Shown: in pieces, positions 63,105-64,000 of the stretch
How the letters are laid out: each line of letters starts with the position of its first letter
How positions within the stretch are numbered: the stretch's first letter is position 1
NCBI RefSeq assembly: GCF_041260155.1
Contig: NC_091928.1
Location: forward strand, 36,365,888-36,429,887
From: Ptychodera flava
Taxonomy: Eukaryota > Hemichordata > Enteropneusta > Ptychoderidae
DNA: 64,000 nt
Reading direction: 5' to 3'
Position numbers and translations under genes: made by a program
The notes under the pieces: model-generated
Databases searched by the model: none
The model's input: the letters and a program-made list of their open reading frames with translations, nothing else
Told to the model about the DNA's origin: nothing

Positions 63105-64000
63105 AGTAATTATTACAGAAGAGGTCCCCGTATCAATACGCCTGAACAGAGGCGAATATTTCACCTGAAAACGAAGGTCTAACGGTATTGACTCACAGCT
63201 GAGCTATTAGAATGAAGCAAATCTAACGATATCATTCAATAATAATCACTGTCGTCTGACCAGGCAATAAAATGAAATGAAGGTGTAAACGGTACTTTTC
63301 TGGAAACATTTTATATAAAACTTTTGTCTGTACGTGAAATCAGCTCTCAGAAACACTGGTAATTTTCCTAAAAACATATTAAAACGTCAAGATTTCGATC
63401 GCCTCTTTTCTTGAACTAGCGTCCGTACAGTAAGTGTTACTGATAAATGAACACATATTCCGATTTTAAAGAAATTATTTTTGAAAAATACACTGGAAGA
63501 CGAATCAGACTTGTGTGTATTCTGAAAGACAGGGACGCACAGTCATGATATGGTCACCGGCGCCTTTGAACGACAAAAATATCAGCATGAATAGCTCAAC
63601 TGATCTTTTGTTCAAGCCAGTCATTGAATAATAAGGCAAAAGTAATTAGTTCATGTTCTTTAAGATGACTTGAGAATTCTCTGAAAAGTCCTATATTGCA
63701 CAAAATTTTCGCAGTTACCATTCAGAAAAACGTAGAGAAATATGTTTTGTACTTAAACAGCCAATCAGTGCTGAAACAGAAACCGTTTTATGATATATGG
63801 AAGTAGAGACTGAGTTTTCGAGGATACGTAGTATGATTACAACATGTTTCTCAAAATCTCTTCAGTCATGTATATTTTACGTACTCTATAATATATACTA
63901 ATAGGATTGAATTTACTTGACACTTAGTCTGATATAGATTTAAGACATATGAGCAGATATACGCCTCTGCTAAATGTGTGACGTTTTTGAATTTGTAATT
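63105..64000. other. Right flank, no gene seen
   Basis: AT-rich with no open frame of note and no recognised repeat. A second AATAAA lies near 63,266. Confidence 0.5.

Overview
The window is AT-rich animal nuclear DNA: multi-exon genes with GT-AG introns, tetranucleotide microsatellites, tRNA-derived SINEs, a non-LTR retrotransposon fragment, tyrosine-recombinase relics and several foldback or TIR elements. A CYP20-type cytochrome P450 and an LRAT-domain gene, with this repeat mix, suggest a marine invertebrate (hemichordate or lancelet would fit; a cnidarian is not excluded). The species cannot be fixed from the sequence alone. No bacterial gene organisation, CRISPR array, rRNA gene or functional tRNA gene was seen.

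Region 1 (1-39,549, minus strand) is a tandem array of CYP20-like P450 genes. Gene C (exons 1-5; the rest lies off the left edge), gene A (11 exons, last exon frameshifted beside the heme cysteine) and gene B (11 exons, open, about 487 residues) repeat with a period of 15-16 kb. Gene A looks chimeric: its 5' half (exons 1-5) is almost identical to gene C, while its 3' half (exons 6-11) and the neighbouring spacer are almost identical to gene B. This is what unequal crossing-over in intron 5 between two diverged paralogues would leave. Both spacers carry the same split relic of an older P450 heme exon, interrupted by a 1.7-kb tyrosine-recombinase insertion flanked by a 12-bp direct repeat. Introns hold (TATG)n arrays, a tRNA-like SINE and a foldback element in all three copies. 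Gene C alone has a LINE fragment inside the microsatellite and a 772-bp TTAA-flanked MITE.

Region 2 (39,550-58,800) has no gene I can support. It holds a 4.3-kb DNA element (41,839-46,134) with long terminal inverted repeats built from a short repeated motif, a 365-bp minisatellite and large tetranucleotide arrays inside that element, a 230-bp imperfect palindrome near 48.15 kb, a three-copy dispersed/tandem repeat family (47.1-57.5 kb) and a 480-bp MITE.

Region 3 (58,832-62,919, plus strand) is a two-exon gene for a protein of about 880 residues made of six consecutive LRAT/NlpC-P60-type units followed by a glycine-zipper hydrophobic tail. Only the first and last units keep both the catalytic His and Cys; units 2-4 keep the fold signature but have Asp or Asn in place of Cys. 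One single-base frameshift lies in unit 2. This poly-LRAT, mostly pseudoenzyme protein and the chimeric CYP20 array are the most interesting contents.
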